From Planctomycetota bacterium (GTDB taxonomy: Bacteria > Planctomycetota > Phycisphaerae > UBA1845 > UTPLA1), in assembly GCA_027295245.1 (NCBI GenBank), contig JAPULF010000241.1, positions 1 through 7,836 of the forward strand: DNA of 7,836 nucleotides, given 5' to 3'. The position numbers were made by a program, and so were the translations under genes. The notes under the pieces are model-generated. The model was given only the letters and a program-made list of their open reading frames with translations, was not told the origin of the DNA and did no database searches. This document shows positions 1 to 6,793 of the stretch, piece by piece (within the stretch, counting starts at the first letter, position 1; each line of letters starts with the position of its first letter).

Positions 1-1
1 C

Positions 2-1165
2 GATTCCTTCACATTGGATCCCTCGGGTTTGCATGTCGACCCGTCGTTGCTGAGTCAGTTGGATCCGCTGTACCACCTGGCACTCGAAGCCGGCCGACAA
101 ACGTGGAACGACGCCCGAGTGGGCGAGCTGGATCGGGAACGCGTCGGTGTTGTGCTGGCGGCCATCGCGCTTCCGACGGATGCCTCGTCCGCGCTGACGC
201 GCGAGACACTCGGGCGCGATTTCGAGAATCGACTGTTGCGGCTGGCGGGCGACGATCGCGAATTGCGCGCGGTGTCTTCGGAACTCGACGCGTCCGCGCA
301 GACGCATCCGCTGAATGCCCGCGTCGTTGGTTTGCCGGCGGCGCTGCTCGCCCAGGCGCTCGGACTCGGTGGGGGGAGTTATACACTCGATGCCGCCTGT
401 GCCTCTTCGCTTTACGCGGTGAAGCTGGCGTGCGATGAGCTGCGGGCCGAGCGATCGGACGCCATGCTCGCCGGCGGCGTGTCGCGTCCCGAGTGCCTTT
501 ACACGCAGATGGGGTTCACGCAGCTCCGTTCGTTGTCTTTGACGGGTCGGTGTGCGCCGTTTGATGCATCGGCGGACGGATTGATCGTCGGCGAAGGCGC
601 TGGGTTGCTGATGCTGAAGCGGCTCGACGACGCCCTGCGACAAGGTGATCGAATCTACGGACTGATCCGCGGGATCGGGCTGTCCAACGACATCGGCGGC
701 AGCCTGCTGTCGCCCGATTCCGAGGGCCAACTTCGAGCCATGCGAGCGGCGTACAGCGCCGCGGGCTGGTCGCCGTCCGACGTGGACGTGATCGAGTGCC
801 ACGGCACCGGTACTCCGCGCGGCGATGCCGTCGAGATCGACAGCCTGCGGGAACTGTGGCGCGATGCGAATTGTCGTGCCGCGCAATGCTCGATCGGATC
901 GGTCAAGTCGATGATCGGGCATCTGCTGACCGGGGCGGGGGCCGCGGGCATGATCAAGACATTGCTGGCGATGAAACACGAGACGCTGCCGCCGTCGATC
1001 CATTTCGATCGTCCGCCGGCGGGAAGCCCGCTGGGCGACGGACCCTTCCGCGTGCAGGCGAAACCCGAGCCGTGGCCGCGCCGAGATGAACAGACGCCTC
1101 GGCGGGCGGCGGTGAGCGCGTTCGGATTCGGTGGAATCAACGCGCACGTCTTGCTTGAAGAGTGG
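2..1165 (+). other. Ketosynthase (KS) domain, catalytically intact, N-terminus outside window
   Basis: This domain carries out decarboxylative Claisen condensation. The full thiolase-fold active site is visible: the nucleophile C129 in DAACASS, H263 in CHGTGT, and K298 and H303 in the SVKSMIGH motif. The glycine-rich FGFGG loop (370-374) is followed by INAHV. The stretch around 223-250 (LSND, then SPDSEGQLRAM) resembles KS domains of PfaC and secondary-lipid synthases more than modular type I PKS. Nothing essential is missing except the N-terminal segment cut by the window edge. It should pair with the following CLF as a KS-CLF heterodimer-like unit within one chain. Confidence 0.92.
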
Positions 1166-4100
1166 AACCCGGCGAGCGGGCGTGTCCCGGGCAATGGGTC
1201 GAGACGATCGGTCGCGGCGCATCCGCGCGACGGTCGCGAGGATGCGCCGGTTGCCGAGCCGCAATGCGTGGCAATCGTCGGCATGGCGGTCCGGTTCGGC
1301 GACATTGCGTCCTTGCGCGAATTCCAGGAACTCGTGCTCAACGGTGAGTGCGCGTTTCGCGATCGGCCGGGCGAACGATGGCATGGAGGCGATGCGCTCG
1401 GCGAGGCCGGCCGGTCCGGGGCGTTCATCGAGTCGCTCTCCGTTCCGGTCGGTGCGTTTCGGATTCCCCCGAACGAGATCCATGAAGTTCTGCCGCAACA
1501 ACTCCTGATGCTGCAAATCGTGGCCGATGCGTTGCGGGACGCCGGCATGTCGCAGCGCGAGCCGCGGCCCCGGGCCGGTGTCATCGTCGGCCAGGCCCTC
1601 GATTTCAATACGACCAACTTTCATCTGCGATGGTGGTTGCAGAGCCGATTCAAGTCGTGGTCGGAGGCGATGAATCTTGATCCGGACGAGCGGGCCGAAT
1701 GGCTCGCGGCCTTGCGCGACTCCGCCAGCCCTCCGTTGAACGCGGCCCGCACGCTCGGCGCCCTCGGCGGCATGATCGCCAGCCGCATTGCCCGCGAATT
1801 CAGCCTCGGCGGTCCGAGCTTTACTGTTTCGTGCGACGAGGCATCGGGGCTGCGTTCCCTCGAGATCGCCGTTCGGGCATTGCAGCAGGGCGAGATGGAC
1901 GCAGTGGTTGTTGGTGCGGTGGACTTTGCAGGCGACGCTCGATCCATACTCGCCCGAAAATCCGCCGCAACGGGTACGGGAATCGGCGAAGGGGCGGCCG
2001 CCATCGTGCTCAAGCGACTCGAAGACGCCGAGGCAGACGGCGATCGTGTCTACGGTGTGGTGCGGGGTGTCGGCAGTGCTTCGCCGGGAACCGATGACCG
2101 CGCGTATGTCCGGGCACTGGAGCGGGCTTATGCCGACGACCGTGTCGATCCCGACACGATTAGCTACATCGAGGCCCATGGAAGCGGCTATCCGGCGGAC
2201 GGCCAGGCTGAACTGCGTGCCTTGCTCGATGCCGCCGGCGAGTCGCAACAGCCCTGTGCGCTCGGATCCGTCAAGCCGAACATCGGCCACACCGGGGCCG
2301 CGGCCGGCCTGGCGTCTTTCGTAAAGACTGCATTATGTCTTTACCAACAGATCATTCCGCCGCTGCGCGAAATCGAGATTGTGCCGCCGGCATTCGACGG
2401 GGGCGGCCGCTTTCACGTTCCGCGTTACCCGATGTATTGGTCGCACGATCGGGTCGACGGACCGCGCCGGGCCGGGGTCAGCGCGATGACGCTCGACGGC
2501 GAGTGTACGCACGTCATCCTTGAGGAGGCCCAGAAGACGGCACCGGCGGTGGTGCTCGACCGCCGACAGCCGCTCGGGGCCCGCTCGAGCGCATTGTTTG
2601 CGGTCGCCGGCGACCGTATCGAATCGTTGTTGAACGGTCTCGAAGATCTCGAACGATTCGTCGAATCCTCCGATGGCGGAATCGAGTGCTTGGCCAGGTC
2701 CTGGTTAGAGTCAAGCGGGGCGCATCAATCGGGATCGTTGGCGGTTGCACTGGTCGCCGCCGATCCGGACGGGCTGCGAGAATCGACGGTCTCCGCGATG
2801 CGGGCATTGCGCAGAGATCCAGCCACTCGGCTCACCGGCCGCGACGGTGTGTTCTTCGCACCTTCGCCCCTGGGGCACGATGGAGAAATCGCGTTTGTCT
2901 TTCCCGGATCGGGCAATCAGTTCGCCGGCATGGGGCGCCGGATCGCCGTGGAATGGCCCGAAGTCTTTCGAGCGTTGGACGCCGGGACCGATCGTTTTGG
3001 AGGCCAACTCGCGGCTCGTTGGTTCGCGCCCTTTCGATCGTCCTGGACCGATGGTTGGGAAGCCGATGCCGCCGCGGCCATTGCGGCCCGTCCCGCGGAA
3101 ATGATCTTCGGCCAAGTGACCTACGGCATTGCGATCAGCGATCTGATGAGACACTTCGGCGTCAGCCCCGATGCGGTGATTGGATACAGTCTCGGCGAGT
3201 CCGCCGGGCTCTTCGCGCTGCGGGCATGGCCGGACCGCGATGAGATGTATCGCCGAATGCAGGCGTCGTCGTTGTTCAGGACCGATTTGGCCGGACCGTG
3301 CAACGCGGCCCGCGCCGCATGGCAGATCCCGGATACTCGTGAAGTCGATTGGACGGCCGTGGTCGTGCCGAAGTCGGCGGATGTGGTGCGGCCCGCCCTG
3401 ATTGGTTTGAAACATACGCGCCTGCTGATCGTCAACACGCCCAGCGAATGCGTCGTCGGAGGACTGAAGACGGATATACAGTCTGTTATCGAAAGGCTCG
3501 GGTGCAGGGTCGTTCCGCTGGATGGCGTGCCGACCGTGCATTGCGACATCGCCCGCCAGGTCGAGGCCGCGTATCGAGCATTGCACGACATGCCCACGAC
3601 GCCGCCCGAGGGCGTTCGCTTCTACAGCGCCGTTGCCGGCCGGGCGTATTCCGTGACCCGGAAGAGCGCGGCCGACTCTATTACCGAACAGGCCATGCGG
3701 GGTTTCGACTTTCCGGCGGTCGTCAACCAGGCCTACGAAGATGGGGTCCGTATATTTGTTGAAATCGGTCCGCAAGCATCCTGTACCCGAATGATCGACC
3801 GGATTCTTTCAGATCGGCCGCATTTCGCCCGCTCGGTCGGCGTTCGCGGTGAAGATGAGGCGGCGACTGTGCTGAACGTTCTCGCGGGATTGATTTCGGA
3901 GAGGGTGCCCGTCGATCTTCGGACGTTGTACGGATGCGAAACGCGTGCCATCGGGCATGCGGAGCCCACGGTCGCGGAGGATTCCGGCCGCCATGTACGT
4001 GTGTCGACAGGAGCGCCGCCGCCGAAACCGGGGCTGCCGCGACGACGTATCGGCGTCGCCGATTCGTCGCGCCGCCGCGCGGAAACCGTGACGGCGGAAA

Positions 4101-6793
4101 CGGCGCCGGCGGTTAGCAAACTGGAATCCGAATACGACTTTGCGGCATCGGCGGTCGCCACCGGCCGGGCCCACGATGCGTTTCTGCGTTTTTCACAGAC
4201 GGCGACGCAGTCCATGGGGCGGGCGCTGGAATTGCAGGGGCGATTGGTCGGAGCCGCCGTGGCCGACGGAGACCCCATCGAACCATACGACGACCCGGTT
4301 GATGAACCGGCCGCCGTATCGCATACATCGCCTCCCAACGATCGACCGCGTGACGACGCTCCGGCCGGGATCGCATTCGACCGCGAGCAATGCCTCGAAT
4401 TCGCCGTCGGCTCCATCGCGCGGGTGCTCGGTCCGCGGTTCGCGTCCGTCGATTCTCATCCGACCCGCGTTCGCCTTCCCGACGAACCGTTGATGCTGGT
4501 CGATCGAATCCTGCGGATCGACGGCGAACCGGCCTCCCTGACGTCCGGACGGATCGTTACGGAACACGATGTCTTGCCGGGGGCGTGGTATCTGGACGGC
4601 GATCGTGCCCCGGTGTGCATTGCGGTCGAGGCCGGACAGGCCGATCTGTTTCTCTCGGCGTATCTCGGCATCGACCTGGCGACGCGGGGCGAACGGGCCT
4701 ATCGGCTGCTCGACGCCGAGGTGACGTTCCATCGCGGCCTTCCTCGTCCCGGCGAGGTGATCCGCTACGAAATCACCATTGACCGTTTCGTGCGTCGCGG
4801 CGACACCTACATGTTTTTCTTTGAATTCGACGGCACGATCGCCGGCGAACCGATGCTGTCCATGCGAAACGGCTGCGCGGGGTTTTTCACCGCCGACGAG
4901 GTTTCCGCCGCGGGCGGCATCGTTCTCAAGCCCGAGGAGCTTGAAACGAGACATGGCGATCGCGGCGACGATTGGCGCGAACTCGTGCCGATGGCGGCCG
5001 AATCATTCGACGATGCCGCGGTCGCGAACCTCCGAGAAGGCAACCTGGCCGCTTGCTTCGGAACGCACTTCGAAAACCTGAACATCCAAGATCCCCTCCG
5101 CCTGCCGGGCGGCCGCATGAACCTCTTCGATCGCGTTGTCGAACTTGACCCCGATGGAGGGCGATTCGGACTGGGTATTATTCGAGCCGAAGCCGACGTC
5201 CATCCCGACGATTGGTTTCTGACCTGCCACTTTGTCGACGACATGGTGATGCCCGGCACTCTCATGTACGAATGCTGTCTGCACACGCTGCGCTTCTATC
5301 TTCTTCGGATGGGGTGGGTTGGCGAGCAGGCCGGTGTCCGTTACGAGCCGATTCCGGGACTCGCCGGGCGGCTGAAGTGTCGCGGGCCGGTCACGCCCGA
5401 AACCCGAAAAGTACACTATCAGGTCGAGATCAAGGAGATCGGCTATCGGCCCGAACCCTACGTGATCGCCGATGCGTTGATGTTCGCCGACGAGCGGCGA
5501 ATCGTCCGTATGACCGACATGTCGATCGCGCTGACGGGTCTCACTCGTGAACGGATCGAGGCCGTTTGGCGAGCCAAAAACGGCACGCCGGATGAATCCG
5601 CTAAACCGGAAGGGCGCTTGGAGACCCGCTCGGCCGAACTCGGGCCGCCGCTGTTCGACAGGGATCGCATTCTGGCGTTCGCGATCGGCAAGCCTTCCGA
5701 GGCGTTCGGGGAACCGTATCGCCCGTTTGATGACGAGCGGCGGATCGCCCGGCTTCCGGGTCCGCCGTATCAGTTTCTCGATCGCATTACCGAGATTGAA
5801 CCGCGGCCTTGGCAGCTCAGGCCGGGCGGCTGGATCGAGGCGGAATACGACGTTCCGCCGGACGCATGGTATTTCCGCGCGAATCGCCAACGCTCCATGC
5901 CATTTTCCATACTCTTGGAAATCGCGCTCCAACCGTGCGGCTGGCTCGCGGCCTATTTGGGGTCCGCGCTTCGGAGCGAGACCGACCTGCGCTTCAGGAA
6001 TCTGGGCGGTACCGCCGTCCTTCATCACGAGGTCTTCCCGACGGTGGGCACGCTGAACACGCGCGTCCGCCTCACGGATGTGTCGGAAGCCGGTGGAATG
6101 ATCATCGAGCAGTTCGAATTGGAAGTCCGGAGCGGCAACAGGACGATCTACAAGGGCGTGACTTCGTTCGGGTTCTTCTCCGACGGCGCCCTTGCACGTC
6201 AGATCGGCATTCGCGACGCACTCGACCGGTTCGAGTACCCGAAGCCGCAGGAGATCAAGTCGGCCCGCTCGTTCACTCTCGACGATATCGCCCCGTTTTC
6301 TCCGGACGATCCGAACGTGACGCCCGGTCCGTCGGCCGCCCTGCCCTCCGGGGCCCTTCGTATGGTCGACGAAATCGAGGCCTTGATTCCCGACGGCGGC
6401 CCGAACGGTCTGGGCTTTATTCGCGGCACTGTCAACGTGGATAGCGACGCCTGGTTTTTCAAGGCCCATTTTTTCCAGGATCCAGTCTGGCCCGGTTCGT
6501 TGGGATTGGAATCGTTTCTACAGGTCATGAAGGTGTTTGCCCTGGACCGCTGGGGGGGCGAAATCGAGTCCACGCATCGGTTTCAGCCCATGCTGCCCGC
6601 CGCCGAGCACACCTGGACCTATCGCGGTCAGATTCTGCCCACGAATCGCCGCGTGGAGGTGGACGCCTTCATCACCGGACGGCGCGACGCACCCGAACCG
6701 GAGCTGACAGCCTGCGGGTTTTTGCGCGTGGATGGCATTATCATCTATGAAATGACGCAATTCGGCATCCGCCTGGTGCGAGACCTGCGATGA
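2..6793 (+). CDS. PUFA/secondary-lipid synthase subunit, KS-CLF-AT-DH-DH (Pfa3/PfaC-like), 5' partial
   Basis: This is a multidomain iterative synthase subunit that would condense acyl units and dehydrate the 3-hydroxyacyl intermediates while building a long, probably unsaturated, acyl chain on a partner's acyl-carrier proteins in the cytosol. Residue numbers here and below count the TTG at position 14 as residue 1. That TTG is not the real start: the frame is open to the left edge, and the ketosynthase lacks its usual N-terminal IVGM-type strand, so roughly 65 or more residues lie outside. Visible order: KS about 1-384, CLF 418-838, AT 955-1300, linker 1301-1454, hot-dog folds 1455-2252. There is no carrier-protein DSL site, ketoreductase or enoyl reductase, so partners are required. 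The order matches myxobacterial Pfa3 but ends just after the last dehydratase, without the acyltransferase (AGPAT) tail reported there. Heterocyst-glycolipid-type synthases are the main alternative. The stop codon overlaps dapF. The general call is firm; the product is unknown. Confidence 0.93.
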   Translation, partial: DSFTLDPSGLHVDPSLLSQLDPLYHLALEAGRQTWNDARVGELDRERVGVVLAAIALPTDASSALTRETLGRDFENRLLRLAGDDRELRAVSSELDASAQTHPLNARVVGLPAALLAQALGLGGGSYTLDAACASSLYAVKLACDELRAERSDAMLAGGVSRPECLYTQMGFTQLRSLSLTGRCAPFDASADGLIVGEGAGLLMLKRLDDALRQGDRIYGLIRGIGLSNDIGGSLLSPDSEGQLRAMRAAYSAAGWSPSDVDVIECHGTGTPRGDAVEIDSLRELWRDANCRAAQCSIGSVKSMIGHLLTGAGAAGMIKTLLAMKHETLPPSIHFDRPPAGSPLGDGPFRVQAKPEPWPRRDEQTPRRAAVSAFGFGGINAHVLLEEWNPASGRVPGNGSRRSVAAHPRDGREDAPVAEPQCVAIVGMAVRFGDIASLREFQELVLNGECAFRDRPGERWHGGDALGEAGRSGAFIESLSVPVGAFRIPPNEIHEVLPQQLLMLQIVADALRDAGMSQREPRPRAGVIVGQALDFNTTNFHLRWWLQSRFKSWSEAMNLDPDERAEWLAALRDSASPPLNAARTLGALGGMIASRIAREFSLGGPSFTVSCDEASGLRSLEIAVRALQQGEMDAVVVGAVDFAGDARSILARKSAATGTGIGEGAAAIVLKRLEDAEADGDRVYGVVRGVGSASPGTDDRAYVRALERAYADDRVDPDTISYIEAHGSGYPADGQAELRALLDAAGESQQPCALGSVKPNIGHTGAAAGLASFVKTALCLYQQIIPPLREIEIVPPAFDGGGRFHVPRYPMYWSHDRVDGPRRAGVSAMTLDGECTHVILEEAQKTAPAVVLDRRQPLGARSSALFAVAGDRIESLLNGLEDLERFVESSDGGIECLARSWLESSGAHQSGSLAVALVAADPDGLRESTVSAMRALRRDPATRLTGRDGVFFAPSPLGHDGEIAFVFPGSGNQFAGMGRRIAVEWPEVFRALDAGTDRFGGQLAARWFAPFRSSWTDGWEADAAAAIAARPAEMIFGQVTYGIAISDLMRHFGVSPDAVIGYSLGESAGLFALRAWPDRDEMYRRMQASSLFRTDLAGPCNAARAAWQIPDTREVDWTAVVVPKSADVVRPALIGLKHTRLLIVNTPSECVVGGLKTDIQSVIERLGCRVVPLDGVPTVHCDIARQVEAAYRALHDMPTTPPEGVRFYSAVAGRAYSVTRKSAADSITEQAMRGFDFPAVVNQAYEDGVRIFVEIGPQASCTRMIDRILSDRPHFARSVGVRGEDEAATVLNVLAGLISERVPVDLRTLYGCETRAIGHAEPTVAEDSGRHVRVSTGAPPPKPGLPRRRIGVADSSRRRAETVTAETAPAVSKLESEYDFAASAVATGRAHDAFLRFSQTATQSMGRALELQGRLVGAAVADGDPIEPYDDPVDEPAAVSHTSPPNDRPRDDAPAGIAFDREQCLEFAVGSIARVLGPRFASVDSHPTRVRLPDEPLMLVDRILRIDGEPASLTSGRIVTEHDVLPGAWYLDGDRAPVCIAVEAGQADLFLSAYLGIDLATRGERAYRLLDAEVTFHRGLPRPGEVIRYEITIDRFVRRGDTYMFFFEFDGTIAGEPMLSMRNGCAGFFTADEVSAAGGIVLKPEELETRHGDRGDDWRELVPMAAESFDDAAVANLREGNLAACFGTHFENLNIQDPLRLPGGRMNLFDRVVELDPDGGRFGLGIIRAEADVHPDDWFLTCHFVDDMVMPGTLMYECCLHTLRFYLLRMGWVGEQAGVRYEPIPGLAGRLKCRGPVTPETRKVHYQVEIKEIGYRPEPYVIADALMFADERRIVRMTDMSIALTGLTRERIEAVWRAKNGTPDESAKPEGRLETRSAELGPPLFDRDRILAFAIGKPSEAFGEPYRPFDDERRIARLPGPPYQFLDRITEIEPRPWQLRPGGWIEAEYDVPPDAWYFRANRQRSMPFSILLEIALQPCGWLAAYLGSALRSETDLRFRNLGGTAVLHHEVFPTVGTLNTRVRLTDVSEAGGMIIEQFELEVRSGNRTIYKGVTSFGFFSDGALARQIGIRDALDRFEYPKPQEIKSARSFTLDDIAPFSPDDPNVTPGPSAALPSGALRMVDEIEALIPDGGPNGLGFIRGTVNVDSDAWFFKAHFFQDPVWPGSLGLESFLQVMKVFALDRWGGEIESTHRFQPMLPAAEHTWTYRGQILPTNRRVEVDAFITGRRDAPEPELTACGFLRVDGIIIYEMTQFGIRLVRDLR
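1265..2527 (+). other. Chain-length factor (CLF), KS-like domain without catalytic cysteine
   Basis: A second thiolase fold starts at CVAIVGMAVRFG (418-429) and ends at HVILEE (833-838). Aligned on the shared SYT/SFT strand, the catalytic cysteine of KS1 (C129) corresponds to E609, with a cysteine two residues earlier (C607, in VSCDEASG). The FGFGG loop is replaced by MTLDGEC (825-831). Both active-site histidines remain (H722 in EAHGSG, H759 in SVKPNIGH), as does K754. About 14 residues present in KS1 after the GGV segment are absent here around 639-650. Loss of the cysteine and loop with retention of the fold is the CLF pattern of PUFA synthases, where this domain helps set chain length. 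It also has a tryptophan- and arginine-rich stretch at 536-549. Confidence 0.88.
2876..3913 (+). other. PfaB/HglC-type acyltransferase (AT) domain
   Basis: This alpha/beta-hydrolase-fold acyltransferase loads acyl groups onto carrier proteins. It opens with FVFPGSGNQFAGMG (961-974), the PfaB/HglC version of the usual GQGSQ opening. The nucleophile is S1059 in GYSLGES and the probable catalytic histidine is H1176 in VHCD. The segment 1085-1103 (SSLFRTDLAGP, then NAARAAW) is typical of the PfaB/HglC branch. In malonyl-specific ATs an arginine about 25 residues after the serine binds the malonyl carboxylate; by residue count that place falls in MQASS (1082-1086) and no arginine is seen there, although R1080, R1081 and R1089 are near. 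The substrate may therefore not be malonyl. In marine pfa clusters the separate PfaB protein has been linked to final product identity. Residues 839-954, before this domain, look like a KS-AT linker. Confidence 0.88.
3914..4375 (+). other. Interdomain linker with helical segment, no carrier protein
   Basis: Residues 1301-1454 separate the AT from the dehydratase block. The first part (about 1305-1365) is rich in Pro, Arg, Ala and Ser (GAPPPKPG, RRR) and looks disordered. It is followed by a probable amphipathic helix pair at about 1368-1415 (AHDAFLRFSQTA, then MGRALELQGRLVGA), and then an acidic, Pro-rich tail. An acyl-carrier protein was looked for and not found: there is no DSL phosphopantetheine site. 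The helical stretch could be a docking or dimerisation element; that is inference. Confidence 0.6.
4376..5539 (+). other. First dehydratase pair: pseudo-DH1 plus FabA-type DH1
   Basis: Two hot-dog folds lie in tandem. The first (about 1455-1628) contains RLPDEPLMLVDRI (1487-1499) and the DVLPGAWYLDG segment, but where FabA has its catalytic HF it reads WYLDGDRAP, so it lacks the histidine and is a pseudo-dehydratase. The second (about 1629-1842) has the FabA site: DVHPDDWFLTCHF (1728-1740) with H1739, then VMPG, and an acidic residue 14 positions on (E1753), where E. coli FabA has Asp84. It should dehydrate 3-hydroxyacyl-ACP. The pseudo-DH/DH arrangement is known from PfaC dehydratase fragments, where the inactive folds are needed for a functional protein. 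Confidence 0.88.
5639..6769 (+). other. Second dehydratase pair: pseudo-DH2 plus FabA-type DH2
   Basis: The pair begins with a segment well conserved in PUFA-synthase dehydratases (KPSEAFGEPYRPFD, 1893-1906, then RLPGPPYQFLDRI, 1913-1925). The first fold (about 1876-2057) reads AWYFRANRQRS at the FabA motif and has no catalytic histidine. The second (about 2075-2252) has DAWFFKAHF with H2152, then PVWPG and E2166 in LGLES, the same His/+14 Glu spacing as DH1. DH1 and DH2 differ clearly in sequence (TCHF...MVMPG against KAHF...PVWPG), so they may handle different chain lengths or give different double-bond positions; that last point is inference. The protein ends seven residues after this fold. 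Confidence 0.88.
6790..6793 (+). promoter_or_regulatory. ATGA stop/start overlap (translational coupling site)
   Basis: The TGA of the synthase (6791-6793) and the ATG of dapF (6790-6792) overlap by four bases. The preceding bases (CTGGTGCGAGACCTGCG) hold only a weak, distant GGTG, so ribosomes finishing the synthase probably reinitiate on dapF. Confidence 0.8.

Noticed and set aside
14..16. TTG at 14 as the true start of the synthase
   Set aside because: The frame stays open to position 2, there is no RBS within view, and the KS lacks its N-terminal strand; the gene begins outside the window.
655..1617. Antisense open frame of 320 codons opposite KS/CLF
   Set aside because: It is Ser/Arg/Pro-rich without motifs and covers the conserved KS and CLF coding sequence.
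2711..3775. Antisense open frame of 354 codons on the - strand, opposite the AT
   Set aside because: It is a composition shadow: rich in Arg/Gly/Pro, no recognisable domain, and opposed to a solid AT domain.
4451..4465. VDS near residue 1479 as an acyl-carrier phosphopantetheine site
   Set aside because: It sits in the conserved lead-in to the first hot-dog fold, is not followed by Leu, and lacks the flanking helices of an ACP.
5003..6469. Antisense open frame of 488 codons on the - strand
   Set aside because: It lies wholly opposite the DH region with clear family motifs, shows no recognisable motif of its own, and long antisense frames are expected from GC-rich codon bias.
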